From contig DVNA01000011.1 of NCBI GenBank assembly GCA_018714665.1, forward strand, positions 1 to 5,467: DNA of 5,467 nucleotides. The letters run 5' to 3'. Shown here in pieces: positions 1 through 5,467 of this stretch; position 1 is the first letter of the stretch, and each line of letters opens with the position of its first letter. A model generated the notes under the pieces. It saw only the letters and a program-made list of their open reading frames with translations, ran no database searches and had not been told where the DNA came from. The stretch comes from Candidatus Gallibacteroides avistercoris (lineage in GTDB: Bacteria > Bacteroidota > Bacteroidia > Bacteroidales > CHK158-818). Position numbers and translations under genes: made by a program.

Positions 1-538
1 GATGGTGGCGGACGTATAACTCTTCGGGGGTATATGCCGATAATGAATATGTCCCGGGGAGGTCGTAAATATTGAACCGATACTCGTTGTATTCAAAGAA
101 ACCTTTTTTTGCATCGACCGTTACGCCGCTATAATTTCCTACGTGTTCGTGCATTCCAGAAACATAGTTGAACAAAGAGGTCTTTCCGCAGTTGGGATTT
201 CCTACCAATGCAACATTAATGGTTCGTTCCTGCTTATGGGCAAGGGTATGCAGAAACATTTCTTTGTCTGGATTGTCAGGCAGAACAGTACTTCCGTTCA
301 TTTCCTGGGCTTCTTCGGGCGTAATAACCTCTATCATGGAGGCTTCGCTTTGGCGCAGCGATACCTCATAATCCATGATTTTATATTTGATGGGATCTTT
401 TAAAGGAGCGTTTTGGAGTACAGTTACTTTTTTCCCTTTTACAAATCCCATTTCAAGGATTCTCTTTCGGAAAGCTCCATGCCCCAGAACCTTTACGATA
501 ATTCCTTCTTCTCCATTTTTTAAATTAGAAAGGCGCAT
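1..538 (-). CDS. feoB: Ferrous iron transporter FeoA-FeoB fusion, N-terminal part (runs off left edge)
   Basis: This is the start of the inner-membrane ferrous iron importer, with the small FeoA protein fused to the front of FeoB. The first 179 residues are visible. Residues 1 to about 74 form a FeoA-type SH3-like domain (MRLSNLKNGEEG at the start, then GFVKGKKVTVLQNAPLKDP around 31-49). A linker of about 30 residues leads into the FeoB G domain. That domain shows the G1 P-loop GNPNCGKTS (113-121), the switch I region HVGNYSGVTVD (132-142) and the G3 motif DLPG (159-162) followed by TYSLSAYTPEE. Such motifs are typical of FeoB, whose GTPase controls Fe(II) passage through a C-terminal membrane domain; that domain lies outside the window. 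The start is the ATG at 536-538, because translation from it begins exactly with the FeoA domain. FeoAB fusions are familiar in Bacteroidales. The open frame shows no defect within the window. Confidence 0.95.
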   Translation of the reverse strand, partial: MRLSNLKNGEEGIIVKVLGHGAFRKRILEMGFVKGKKVTVLQNAPLKDPIKYKIMDYEVSLRQSEASMIEVITPEEAQEMNGSTVLPDNPDKEMFLHTLAHKQERTINVALVGNPNCGKTSLFNYVSGMHEHVGNYSGVTVDAKKGFFEYNEYRFNIYDLPGTYSLSAYTPEELYVRHH

Positions 539-578
539 ATTTTATTTACGGATATTTTCTTAATTATTAAAATTTCCG

Positions 579-609
579 CAAAGATGCTTATTTATTTTGA
601 TTCTACATA
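579..609 (-). promoter_or_regulatory. Candidate Bacteroidetes-type promoter for feoAB
   Basis: Read on the minus strand, TATG (606-609), a 19-base spacer and CATCTTTG (579-586) each differ by one base from the Bacteroidetes primary sigma consensus (TTTG at -33, TAnnTTTG at -7). Transcription would start near 570-573, leaving a leader of about 35 bases before the feoAB ATG. The rest of the 144-base gap is very AT-rich. I see no convincing GC-rich terminator in it for the upstream DUF4491 gene. Confidence 0.45.
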
Positions 610-682
610 ATTTTAGAGCGTTTTATTTATATGCAATTTAAATAAGAGGGTGTTTTTTCAAGTTAAAAATTTTAATGATTGT

Positions 683-1000
683 CTATTGATCCTTGTATTT
701 CCTTTTCGGATTTCGGGGAAACCACCCTTTTATTACTCGATCTTCCTGTTCAAAGACTTCTTTTATGGTCCAAAATGAAGAGAAAGCAAATACGCCTAAT
801 ATGGCAGACCAGAATATGGATTCTACATACAAGGATAGGGCAACTCCGGCAATACCCAGAATCAAAAAAATCCACCAGCATTTAGTTCCCCAATAGTATT
901 CTGCTTTGACAACTATCGGATGAAATATTCCGATGATAAGGAACGTACAAATACCTATAAGTAATCCTTCCAAATGCAGGGAAGATAAAAAATTCATCAT
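683..1000 (-). CDS. DUF4491 family small inner-membrane protein
   Basis: This 105-residue protein has three predicted membrane segments (about 12-31, 41-58 and 61-79) and a short charged C-terminal tail (about 80-105). The tail carries the stretch KGWFPRNPKRK. The conserved-looking parts, GIFHPIVVKAEYYWGT after the first helix and FSSFWTIKEVFEQ after the third, match my recollection of the uncharacterised DUF4491 family of Bacteroidetes. That assignment is from memory and unverified. No catalytic motif is evident, and the biochemical role is unknown. The start could be either of two adjacent ATG codons (998-1000 or 995-997); neither has a strong ribosome binding site. It lies 61 bases after rubrerythrin, separated by a large palindrome, and 144 bases before feoAB. 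The context therefore suggests, without proving, a link to iron or oxidative-stress physiology. The stop codon is TAG. Confidence 0.85.
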   Translation of the reverse strand: MMNFLSSLHLEGLLIGICTFLIIGIFHPIVVKAEYYWGTKCWWIFLILGIAGVALSLYVESIFWSAILGVFAFSSFWTIKEVFEQEDRVIKGWFPRNPKRKYKDQ

Positions 1001-1015
1001 AAACGGTTTAAATAT

Positions 1016-1046
1016 TTAGAGGTAGTCTATTATAGACTACCTCTAA
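1016..1046 (-). terminator. Perfect 31-base palindrome after rubrerythrin, probable hairpin terminator or processing site
   Basis: Fifteen-base arms (1016-1030 and 1032-1046) are exact reverse complements around the single central base 1031. The outer part of the stem contains AGAGGTAGTC. It begins 15 bases after the rubrerythrin stop codon and ends 15 bases before the DUF4491 ATG. On the minus strand it is followed by the weak tract ATATTTAAACC rather than a clear run of T. It may therefore be a partial terminator, an mRNA end-protecting hairpin, or a structure affecting translation of the next gene. The palindrome itself is certain; its function is inferred. Confidence 0.6.
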
Positions 1047-1061
1047 GATAACATAAAAGTT

Positions 1062-1637
1062 TTAGAAATTGTTTTTCTTGATTTCGAAATGGGCTTGAGG
1101 ATGCAAGCAAGCCGGACAAACTTCGGGAGCCTCTTTTCCTACATGTATGTATCCGCAGTTTCTGCATTGCCATACTACCTCTCCCTCTTTGGCAAACACC
1201 TGTGCTGTTTCTATGTTCTTCACAAAGGCGCGGTATCTTTCTTCGTGTCCCTTTTCGGCAACACTGATGTTTCTGTACATAGCGGCTATTTCAGGAAATC
1301 CTTCTGCTTCGGCAACATCAGCAAAGTGAGGATACAGCTCTGCCCACTCTTCATGTTCGCCGCTGGCTGCTGCTTGAAGATTGTCAAGTGTCTTTCCGAT
1401 TACTCCGGCAGGATATGAAGCGGTGATCTCAACCATCCCTCCTTCTAAATATTTGAACATCCGTTTAGCATGTTCTTTTTCCTGATCGGCCGTTTCTGTA
1501 AAGATGGCAGCTATTTGTTCATAACCCTCTTTTTTGGCGACACTGGCAAAATAGGTGTAACGGTTTCTTGCTTGGGATTCTCCGGCAAACGATGTCAATA
1601 AATTCTTTTCAGTCTGTGTTCCTTTGATACTTTTCAT
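1062..1637 (-). CDS. rbr: Rubrerythrin (diiron peroxidase with C-terminal rubredoxin domain)
   Basis: Rubrerythrin is a cytoplasmic non-haem iron protein that reduces hydrogen peroxide to water in anaerobes, taking electrons through its rubredoxin centre. The 191-residue length is normal for the classical two-domain form. A ferritin-like four-helix domain fills residues 1 to about 145. Its carboxylate and histidine positions match known diiron ligands: Glu20, Glu53 and His56 (in EKEH), Glu94 and Glu97 (in GEHEEW), and Glu128 and His131 (in AEKGHEE). The C-terminal rubredoxin-like domain (about 153-191) holds two Cys-x-x-Cys pairs, Cys158/Cys161 (CRNCGY) and Cys174/Cys177 (CPAC), for a single iron. 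The ATG at 1635-1637 begins with MKSIKGTQTEKNL, the usual family start. The gene is preceded by a 184-base gap holding the previous unit's terminator and is followed by a palindrome. No key residue is missing. Confidence 0.97.
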   Translation of the reverse strand: MKSIKGTQTEKNLLTSFAGESQARNRYTYFASVAKKEGYEQIAAIFTETADQEKEHAKRMFKYLEGGMVEITASYPAGVIGKTLDNLQAAASGEHEEWAELYPHFADVAEAEGFPEIAAMYRNISVAEKGHEERYRAFVKNIETAQVFAKEGEVVWQCRNCGYIHVGKEAPEVCPACLHPQAHFEIKKNNF

Positions 1638-1681
1638 AACCTTTGATGTTTTTTGTGTGAGTAATTATTTTTTTCTTTTTA

Positions 1682-1727
1682 CAAAGAAAGAGAAAATCTT
1701 TTATGTGAAGGCATATTCCTTATCAAA
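1682..1727 (-). promoter_or_regulatory. Probable rubrerythrin promoter region, elements uncertain
   Basis: The AT-rich stretch between the upstream terminator and the rubrerythrin ATG should contain its promoter. On the minus strand TTTCTTTG (1682-1689) is one base from the -7 consensus TAnnTTTG but has no good -33 partner. A TTTG (1724-1727) could serve as a -33 box, yet the sequence 19-21 bases further on matches the -7 consensus poorly. A near-palindrome, AAGGCATATTCCTT on the plus strand (1708-1721), lies between these elements. The region is credible but the exact promoter is not resolved. Confidence 0.25.
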
Positions 1728-1765
1728 TGTTTTTATATCGGAATAAGATTTTTTTATATAAAACA

Positions 1766-1799
1766 AGGAGGATGATCTGCACAAACAAATCATCCTCCT
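1766..1799 (-). terminator. Rho-independent terminator of the thioredoxin-lipoprotein gene
   Basis: Arms AGGAGGATGAT (1766-1776) and ATCATCCTCCT (1789-1799) form an 11-base-pair perfect stem with a 12-base loop. On the minus strand it starts 22 bases after the stop codon of the lipoprotein gene and is followed by TGTTTTATAT. This is a classical intrinsic terminator layout, ending that transcription unit before rubrerythrin. Confidence 0.85.
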
Positions 1800-1821
1800 C
1801 GATTCGTAATTGGGAATAAAA

Positions 1822-2946
1822 TTATTTTATCAGCTCTCCTAATACTTGGGTTAATTTTTCGCTATTCAGGTATTTGGCAATAATTGTACCATTGGGATCA
1901 ATCAACAGAACATGGGGAATGGCATTAATACCATAAACCGTGTTTGCCGCAGAATTCCATCCTTTCAAGTCTGACATATGATTCCAGGACAATCCTAATT
2001 CCTTGATACCGCTGACCCATTTGTCTTTTTCCTGGTCGAGAGAGATTCCTAAGAAATCAACCCCTTTATCTTTGTATGCTTTGTATATCTCTACCATAGC
2101 CGGAGCTTCTGCACGGCACGGGGGACACCAAGATGCCCAGAAATCTACTACCAGGTATTTCCCTTTCCCCGCAAAGTCAGACAGTTTTACCTCTTTGCCA
2201 TTGACATCCTGCATGGTCAGTTCAACAAACGGTTTCCCAATAGTAACGCTTTTCAGGATTTCTGCCCGTTTTACGAAATTGTCTATTCTGGGGAATGCTT
2301 TGAATTTGGGCCCGGCGGCATCGATAATTTCAATAACATCGCTTTCGTCCAGGTTCTGGTTACTAATTAGGAAAATGTAGGCTCCCACTTCATTATCCAG
2401 ATTCCCATTCATGATAAAACTTTTGTTAATATCGTTTACAGAATCTAAGATTGTTTCGTATTGGGTATTCAAGGCTTTTTCTTCTTCTTTTGTAAGAGTA
2501 CCTGCTGAATTTTTTGACCAGAAGGTCATCATAATATCCCGTAAACGATTGTCATAAGGAGACATCATCTTTTTATAATTCTGGAAAATATCGTTTGATG
2601 CTGTTCCAGTAACGGTAGAAACAGAGTCTATGACAACATTCATATTACCATTTTCCAAGAAAATGGGCAATGAAGTCATCGTGGCATTGTTCAGTTTGAT
2701 ACCGTTTAACTTGAACAGAATCCATTTTAATTCAATCGAATCTTGTTTTCCAGTAAAAACAAATTTTCCGTTTTCAACTTTGGCGCTATCCAAATATTCC
2801 AGTGTGTTTCCTTTTTGCTCAGCCAGATAGACATTTAGACCTTCTAATTCGGGATTTTCTACTTTTCCGGTAATTTTATATGAGTCTGCCGGACCGCAAC
2901 TGCTCATAAAAGCGAGAACGCCTAAAAAAATAAAAATTTTACGCAT
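1822..2946 (-). CDS. TlpA/ResA-like thiol-disulfide oxidoreductase lipoprotein with N-terminal DUF4369-like domain
   Basis: This is a 374-residue envelope protein predicted to carry out thiol-disulfide exchange outside the cytoplasm. The N-terminus is a lipoprotein signal: MRK, a hydrophobic stretch, and a lipobox ending SSC with Cys17 as the likely lipidated residue. Residues about 22-115 (SYKITGKVENPELEGLNVYL, then LDSAKVENGKFVFTG) resemble DUF4369, common in Bacteroidetes. A helical linker (about 116-235) carries acidic and lysine-rich stretches. The C-terminal AhpC/TSA-thioredoxin fold (about 236-374) contains WCPPC (273-277, redox pair Cys274/Cys277) and the cis-proline motif AIPH (Pro344). 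WCPPC is more like TlpA/ResA than the WCGPC of general thioredoxin. The physiological partner cannot be read from the sequence. The ATG at 2944-2946 is supported by the signal peptide and a purine-rich AAGAAG just upstream. The gene is bounded by its own promoter and terminator, so it is probably monocistronic. Confidence 0.93.
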   Translation of the reverse strand: MRKIFIFLGVLAFMSSCGPADSYKITGKVENPELEGLNVYLAEQKGNTLEYLDSAKVENGKFVFTGKQDSIELKWILFKLNGIKLNNATMTSLPIFLENGNMNVVIDSVSTVTGTASNDIFQNYKKMMSPYDNRLRDIMMTFWSKNSAGTLTKEEEKALNTQYETILDSVNDINKSFIMNGNLDNEVGAYIFLISNQNLDESDVIEIIDAAGPKFKAFPRIDNFVKRAEILKSVTIGKPFVELTMQDVNGKEVKLSDFAGKGKYLVVDFWASWCPPCRAEAPAMVEIYKAYKDKGVDFLGISLDQEKDKWVSGIKELGLSWNHMSDLKGWNSAANTVYGINAIPHVLLIDPNGTIIAKYLNSEKLTQVLGELIK

Positions 2947-3034
2947 AATTTTCTTCTTATTAAATTAATAGTTTTTTCATATTCAGGCAGATAGGTTTAG
3001 TTAATGTTTTGTTTCTCAACCTTTTTCCCTTTTG

Positions 3035-3042
3035 CAAAGATA
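3035..3042 (-). promoter_or_regulatory. Promoter -7 element for the thioredoxin-lipoprotein gene
   Basis: On the minus strand TATCTTTG is an exact match to the Bacteroidetes -7 consensus TAnnTTTG. Transcription would start near 3027-3030, giving a leader of roughly 80 bases to the ATG at 2946. No TTTG is found at the expected 19-21 base spacing (the bases there, about 3062-3067, do not match), so the -33 contact would be weak. It lies downstream of the guaA operon terminator, as expected for a new unit. Confidence 0.55.
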
Positions 3043-3137
3043 GGTATTCTGATTATATTATCTACTCCGATGGCTAATTTATTTCAAAAAAAATCAAGGT
3101 TTTTATCCAACCCACATAAATACCTGTTTATAAATAA

Positions 3138-3166
3138 AATAGCCGCAATTTAAGATTGTGGCTATT
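3138..3166 (-). terminator. Rho-independent terminator of the guaA operon
   Basis: Arms AATAGCCGCAAT (3138-3149) and ATTGTGGCTATT (3155-3166) pair over 12 positions with one mismatch on the minus-strand RNA and a 5-base loop. The hairpin starts 21 bases after the stop codon of the second GuaA gene. On the minus strand it is followed by TTATTTATA, a T-rich tail. The remainder of the 241-base gap to the next gene is AT-rich and holds that gene's promoter and leader. Confidence 0.75.
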
Positions 3167-3187
3167 GTTATAAATGTATTATATCTC

Positions 3188-4495
3188 TTATTCCCATTCT
3201 ATGGTTGCACTGGGTTTTGGCGACATATCGAAACATACCCGATTGACATTCTTGACTTCTTTCAATATCCGGTCTGTGATTTTCATCAAGATAGGCCATT
3301 CTACCGGTTCTATGGTAGCGGTCATGGCATCGACCGTGTTGACGGCACGGATTATAACCGGCCACTCAAAAGAACGGGCATTGTCTCTTACCCCTACTGA
3401 TTTAAAGTCGGGTACAATGGTAAAATATTGCCATACTTTTTTGTCTAATCCGGCTATTTGAAACTCTTCTCGTAGAATAGCGTCCGATTCACGTACGGCT
3501 TCGAGACGGTCACGTGTGATGGCACCCAAACAACGAACGCCTAATCCAGGACCGGGGAAAGGTTGACGATAGACCATTTCATATGGTAATCCAAGTTCTA
3601 CACCGCAAGCGCGGACTTCATCTTTGAACAGCTGGCGTAACGGTTCTACCAGTTCAAATTTCAGGTCCTCGGGCAGTCCTCCTACGTTGTGGTGCGATTT
3701 AACCATTTTTGCCGTTTTTGTTCCGCTTTCAACAATATCGGGATAGATAGTTCCTTGTCCCAGATAGTCGATTCCATCCAGTTTACGGGCCTCTTCTTCA
3801 AATACGCGGATAAATTCTCCTCCGATAATTTTTCTTTTCTTTTCAGGATCGGCTACACCGGCCAATTTATCTAAGAAACGGTCAGTCGCATCGACATATA
3901 TCAGATTGGCATTCAACTGATTTTTGAAAACTTCAATGACTGCCTCGGACTCTCCCTTACGCATCAATCCATGATTTACATGTACGCAAACCAGATTGTT
4001 TCCAATAGCTTTCAGCAACAGTGCAGCTACCACAGAACTATCTACTCCTCCTGACAGGGCCAACAATACTTTTTTATTGCCAACCTGACGTTTAATCAGT
4101 TCTATCTGGTCATTAACGAAATTGGTCATGTTCCAATTTGCTTCGGCTTTACAAGTGTCGAATACAAAACTTTTTACAGCACTTTTGATATTTTCGACAT
4201 CGTTGGTAAATTCGGGTAGTTTTATTGAGCAACGGGCTTTGTCATGTCCGGCTGCGATAACGGGAATTCCCGCATCGTATATCTCGGGGTTTACATCAAT
4301 CTCTACGCCGTCTATCACATTGTTAGGACCTCCGTTAATAATAATACCCTTAACATTGGGTAGCGCTTTCAACTCTTTTACGGTAATATCGTGCGGATAT
4401 ATTTCGCTATATACGCCCAATGCCCGGATGGCTCTGGCCAGTACGGTATTTTCGTGGCTTCCTAAGTCCAAGATGACAATCATGTCTTGTTTCAT
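3188..4495 (-). CDS. guaA: GuaA (GMP synthase) paralogue with a shortened, catalytically degenerate amidotransferase domain
   Basis: This 435-residue protein belongs to the GMP synthase family, which aminates XMP to GMP using ATP and ammonia. The ATP-pyrophosphatase domain looks intact: SGGVDSS P-loop (148-154), RKIIGGEFIRVFEEEA (221-236) and KSHHNVGGLP (266-275). The C-terminal dimerisation domain has PFPGPGLGVR (312-321) and ends KPSATIEWE. The N-terminal amidotransferase domain is only about 115 residues, not the usual 190 or so. It begins normally (IVILDLGS, then GIIINGGP). Where a nucleophile loop such as GICYG should follow GIPV, it reads AAGHDKA with no catalytic Cys. It then jumps to LPEFTND, aligning with HPE near the normal domain end but with His replaced by Leu. 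It probably cannot hydrolyse glutamine; use of free ammonia or a partner's ammonia is inference. I chose the ATG at 4493-4495 because upstream in-frame codons overlap the previous gene and resemble nothing. The gap to upstream guaA is 37 bases, indicating one operon. Confidence 0.9.
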   Translation of the reverse strand: MKQDMIVILDLGSHENTVLARAIRALGVYSEIYPHDITVKELKALPNVKGIIINGGPNNVIDGVEIDVNPEIYDAGIPVIAAGHDKARCSIKLPEFTNDVENIKSAVKSFVFDTCKAEANWNMTNFVNDQIELIKRQVGNKKVLLALSGGVDSSVVAALLLKAIGNNLVCVHVNHGLMRKGESEAVIEVFKNQLNANLIYVDATDRFLDKLAGVADPEKKRKIIGGEFIRVFEEEARKLDGIDYLGQGTIYPDIVESGTKTAKMVKSHHNVGGLPEDLKFELVEPLRQLFKDEVRACGVELGLPYEMVYRQPFPGPGLGVRCLGAITRDRLEAVRESDAILREEFQIAGLDKKVWQYFTIVPDFKSVGVRDNARSFEWPVIIRAVNTVDAMTATIEPVEWPILMKITDRILKEVKNVNRVCFDMSPKPSATIEWE

Positions 4496-4532
4496 ATATT
4501 TCGTATTTTGGGGTTTGAATCTAAATGTTTTG

Positions 4533-5467
4533 TTATTCCCACTCGATTGTAGCTGGCGGTTTGGAACTGATGTCATAGACAACTCGGTTAACACCTTTTA
4601 CTTTGTTGATAATTTCGTTCGAGGTATGGGCTAAGAAATCATACGGGAGATGGGCCCAATCGGCTGTCATTCCGTCGGTAGAAATAACGGCTCGCAATGC
4701 GATAACATTTTCATACGTACGTTCATCGCCCATAACACCGACCGATTGTACCGACAACAAGATAGCTCCGGCCTGCCATACCTTATCGTACAGGTTGTTG
4801 TCTCTAAGTCCTTGTATAAAAATATGGTCGGCATCTTGCAATATCCGGACCTTTTCGGGGGTAACATCTCCTAAGATACGAACACCCAATCCGGGGCCGG
4901 GGAAAGGATGGCGACTGATCAGCTCTGGACTGATCCCTAATTCCCGACCAACCCGGCGCACTTCGTCTTTAAACAAAAGCCGAAGCGGTTCAACGATTTT
5001 CAGGTTCATTTTTTCCGGCAAACCTCCCACGTTGTGATGCGATTTGATGACCATCCCCGTAATGGATAGAGATTCGATAACATCGGGATAGATCGTCCCT
5101 TGTGCTAACCATTTTATATCTTTTAATTTTTGCGCTTCACAGTCGAAAACGTCTATAAATCCTTTTCCAATAATTTTTCGCTTTTGCTCAGGTTCCTTTA
5201 CCCCCTGCAATGCGGCATAAAACTGCACCTTAGCATCAATCCCGATAACATTAAGCCCCATATGCTCATAATTTTTCAGGACATTTTCAAATTCGTTTTT
5301 TCTGAGCAATCCGTTATCAACAAAGATACATGTCAAATTTTTACCAATGGCTTTATTCAACAATACGGCGGCGACAGTAGAATCGACTCCTCCGGAAAGG
5401 GCCAGAACGACTTTATCGTTACCTAATTTCGATTGCAATTCGGCAACGGTTGTTTTAATGAACGATG
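4533..5467 (-). CDS. guaA: GMP synthase (glutamine-hydrolysing), C-terminal part; 5' end outside window
   Basis: GMP synthase catalyses the last step of guanine nucleotide synthesis, XMP + ATP + glutamine to GMP, in the cytoplasm. The 310 visible residues cover the ATP-pyrophosphatase and dimerisation domains. The frame stays open to the right edge (SFIKTTVAELQSK is the first readable stretch). Motifs include LALSGGVDST (P-loop, about 5376-5405), RKIIGKGFIDVFDCEAQK, KSHHNVGGLP, HPFPGPGLGVR, SVGVMGDERTYENV and the terminal KPPATIEWE (4536-4562). All are standard for the family. The family's usual total is about 505-525 residues, so roughly 200 residues, including the glutamine amidotransferase domain, lie beyond the window. 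I cannot say whether that domain is present and intact. The stop codon is TAA. The next gene is a divergent paralogue 37 bases downstream; by eye the two share about half of their residues over the common domains. Confidence 0.95.
   Translation of the reverse strand, partial: SFIKTTVAELQSKLGNDKVVLALSGGVDSTVAAVLLNKAIGKNLTCIFVDNGLLRKNEFENVLKNYEHMGLNVIGIDAKVQFYAALQGVKEPEQKRKIIGKGFIDVFDCEAQKLKDIKWLAQGTIYPDVIESLSITGMVIKSHHNVGGLPEKMNLKIVEPLRLLFKDEVRRVGRELGISPELISRHPFPGPGLGVRILGDVTPEKVRILQDADHIFIQGLRDNNLYDKVWQAGAILLSVQSVGVMGDERTYENVIALRAVISTDGMTADWAHLPYDFLAHTSNEIINKVKGVNRVVYDISSKPPATIEWE

Noticed and set aside
623..645. AT-only inverted repeat TTATTTA/TAAATAA upstream of feoAB as a Fur operator
   Set aside because: It does not resemble the GATAATGATAATCATTATC-type Fur box, and such short AT repeats are expected by chance in this composition.
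661..682. TTAAAAATTTTAA symmetry as a terminator after the DUF4491 gene
   Set aside because: The stem would be only A-T pairs with almost no loop, too weak to support an intrinsic terminator.
3168..3400. Small open frames on both strands around the end of the second GuaA gene
   Set aside because: They overlap the conserved C-terminal domain of GuaA in other frames and show low-quality composition, so they are shadows.
4496..4594. In-frame upstream extension of the second GuaA gene by 33 codons to an ATG at 4594
   Set aside because: The extension runs through the end of the upstream guaA in another frame and has no resemblance to the GuaA N-terminus. The ATG at 4495 begins just before the expected IVILDLGS.
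4122..4634. Plus-strand open frame of 170 codons
   Set aside because: It is antisense to the GuaA genes, spans their junction, and its translation has no recognisable domain. The minus-strand frames are clearly the real ones.
4533..5438. A 301-residue stand-alone ATP-pyrophosphatase (GuaAb-like) starting at a TTG at 5438
   Set aside because: The frame remains open to the window edge, and the residues upstream (SFIKTTVAE) are typical of the GuaA linker. The TTG is simply an internal Leu codon.

Overview
The window looks like chromosome from an anaerobic member of the Bacteroidales. The evidence is the FeoA-FeoB fusion, a DUF4491-type small membrane protein, a DUF4369-thioredoxin lipoprotein, poor Shine-Dalgarno sites, AT-rich gaps and TAnnTTTG-like -7 promoter elements. 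I cannot name the genus. Every supported gene lies on the minus strand, so transcription runs from high to low coordinates.

In transcription order: (1) The C-terminal part of a GMP synthase (guaA) of ordinary appearance enters from the right edge and ends at 4533. (2) After a 37-base gap comes a second GuaA-family gene, 3188-4495. It keeps the ATP-pyrophosphatase and C-terminal dimerisation domains, but its glutamine amidotransferase domain is shortened and lacks the catalytic Cys and His. The pair probably forms one operon, ending in a hairpin terminator at 3138-3166. (3) A separate unit has a near-consensus -7 element at 3035-3042, a thiol-disulfide oxidoreductase lipoprotein (1822-2946) and a strong terminator at 1766-1799. 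(4) Rubrerythrin (1062-1637) is followed by a perfect 31-base palindrome, then a DUF4491 membrane protein (683-1000). (5) The 5' end of a feoAB fusion gene (ferrous iron import) leaves the window at the left edge, with its own candidate promoter.

The left half has an iron and oxidative-stress theme suited to an anaerobe: peroxide removal by rubrerythrin, ferrous iron uptake by FeoAB and thiol redox chemistry in the envelope. The right half is guanine nucleotide synthesis. The most notable item is the tandem GuaA pair with a catalytically degenerate amidotransferase domain in the second copy. I found no mobile element, CRISPR array, tRNA or rRNA. No gap between genes exceeds about 240 bases.
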